Positions 63,426-64,000 of a stretch of 64,000 bases of DNA are shown here, piece after piece; the stretch's first letter is position 1, and each line of letters starts with the position of its first letter. The stretch is from CAIUGU01 sp963819685 (GTDB lineage Bacteria; Pseudomonadota; Gammaproteobacteria; Steroidobacterales; Steroidobacteraceae): contig CAWFXI010000007.1 in NCBI GenBank assembly GCA_963819685.1, positions 124,001 to 188,000 of the forward strand, written 5' to 3'. Under the pieces are notes generated by a model, which worked only from the letters and a program-made list of their open reading frames with translations, did no database searches and was not told where the DNA came from. The translations under genes were made by a program, and so were the position numbers.

Positions 63426-63948
63426 TTATTTGTCGGGCAATGGGATGAATTCCGTCTCGCCGGGAACCGGCGAGAACCTGCCCTCGACCCAGTCAACCTT
63501 GGCCTGCTCGATCCGCTCGCGGGAACTGGAGACCAGGTTCCACCAGATAAAGCGGGGCCCGTCGAGGGGTTCTCCTCCCAGCAGCACAAGTCGGGCGCCT
63601 CGCCGCGGACTTGATGGCGACTGGCGCTCCTGGTGGCAATACGAGCATCTGCCCCTCATGCAATGAGGATCCGAGCACTTCGACTGCGCCGCTGACGACA
63701 TAGACCGCACGCTCCGGGTAGTCAGGTGGCAGGTCCAGGGACGCCTGCGCGGCCATCTGCGCATCAAAGTAAAACATCGGCGAAAACGTCTGCACCGGTG
63801 ACACAGCTCCGAATACAGAGCCAATGATCAGCCGCAGCCGGGTGAGGCCCACCTGCACTTGCGGCAATGCCGCCTCGGGATGATGGACAAACGCCGGCTC
63901 GGTTTCCTCATGAGTGTTTGGGTAGGGCAATCCAAAGCTGTAATCCAT
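63426..63948 (-). pseudogene. Pirin family protein, apparent one-base frameshift
   Basis: Cupin-fold pirin. The first frame begins MDYSFGLPYPNTHEETEP at 63948 and runs to LPPGAPVAIKS. The second resumes GARLVLLGGEPLDGPRFIWW and continues to VPGETEFIPLPDK. Removing one base near 63602-63612 joins them, giving about 174 residues, shorter than full pirins (about 280-300). The N-terminal cupin with its metal His/Glu is absent, so the start may lie further upstream, past the window edge in another frame, or a second error may exist. Pirins act as redox-sensing regulators or quercetinase-like enzymes. Confidence 0.72.
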
Positions 63949-64000
63949 GCAGATCTGGACCCGGCATCCCGCAATCCTGGCGATGTACGCTCTGAATGCA

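Noticed and set aside
1..64000. Programmed +1 frameshifting as the cause of the many joins
   Set aside because: The sites share no slippery motif or stimulator and lie in unrelated genes, so sequence error or decay is simpler.

Overview
The window looks like a chromosomal segment of a high-G+C (about 60% by eye), metabolically versatile gammaproteobacterium. A Steroidobacterales/Nevskiales-like lineage is an inference from gene content: class III PHA synthase with PhaR, a DUF1592/DUF1552 pair, a PQQ dehydrogenase, a SigF/NrsF bufferin locus and an Anbu proteasome-like locus. I see no rRNA, tRNA, CRISPR array, insertion sequence or prophage.

Layout. 1-2.5 kb: a tripartite efflux pump (adaptor plus the N-terminal part of the RND permease, cut by the window edge). 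2.7-6.9 kb: cysteine synthase, then the polyhydroxyalkanoate block phaE-phaC, a divergent phasin and the regulator phaR. 7.0-10.3 kb: glycogen synthesis (glgA, glgC) with a LEA-type lipoprotein between. 10.7-14.9 kb: a secreted protein, glutaminyl cyclase, an M48 protease with LemA. 15-20.3 kb: a YbaY-like lipoprotein, a CpxRA-like two-component system, a Ser/Thr kinase with a Calx-beta-like tail. 20.3-25.4 kb: two alpha/beta hydrolases, RarD, a DUF4382 lipoprotein, a rhomboid protease. 25.4-29.4 kb: ECF sigma SigF, its NrsF anti-sigma, and a divergent bufferin (RiPP metallophore) operon bufA-bufB-bufC-doxX. 29.6-33.7 kb: small membrane proteins, an SDR and a penicillin-acylase-type hydrolase.

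33.8-47.6 kb is a periplasmic oxidation block: ankyrin protein, DUF1552 and DUF1592 proteins, a p-cresol-methylhydroxylase-like flavoprotein with its cytochrome, a FecR/FecI-like signalling pair, two further c-type cytochromes, an NTF2-like lipoprotein and a PQQ dehydrogenase with an N-terminal haem domain. 47.6-57.1 kb: TraB/GumN protein, a LexA-box-preceded 13E12-type HNH nuclease, transglutaminase, N-formylglutamate amidohydrolase, a K+ channel, an alkylation-repair block (YciI-like, Ada-like, AlkB) and a PQQ sugar dehydrogenase. 57.2-64 kb: ABC-F protein Uup, then Anbu / alpha-E / circularly permuted ATP-grasp, two small uncharacterised proteins, and a pirin.

A striking property of the sequence itself is a series of apparent frameshifts in at least eight genes (adaptor, secreted protein, DUF4382 protein, bufA, flavoprotein, FecR, HNH nuclease, pirin). 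All can be repaired by removing one base, never by adding one. This looks more like residual insertion errors in a long-read assembly than parallel gene decay, and should be resolved before any of these genes is called broken.
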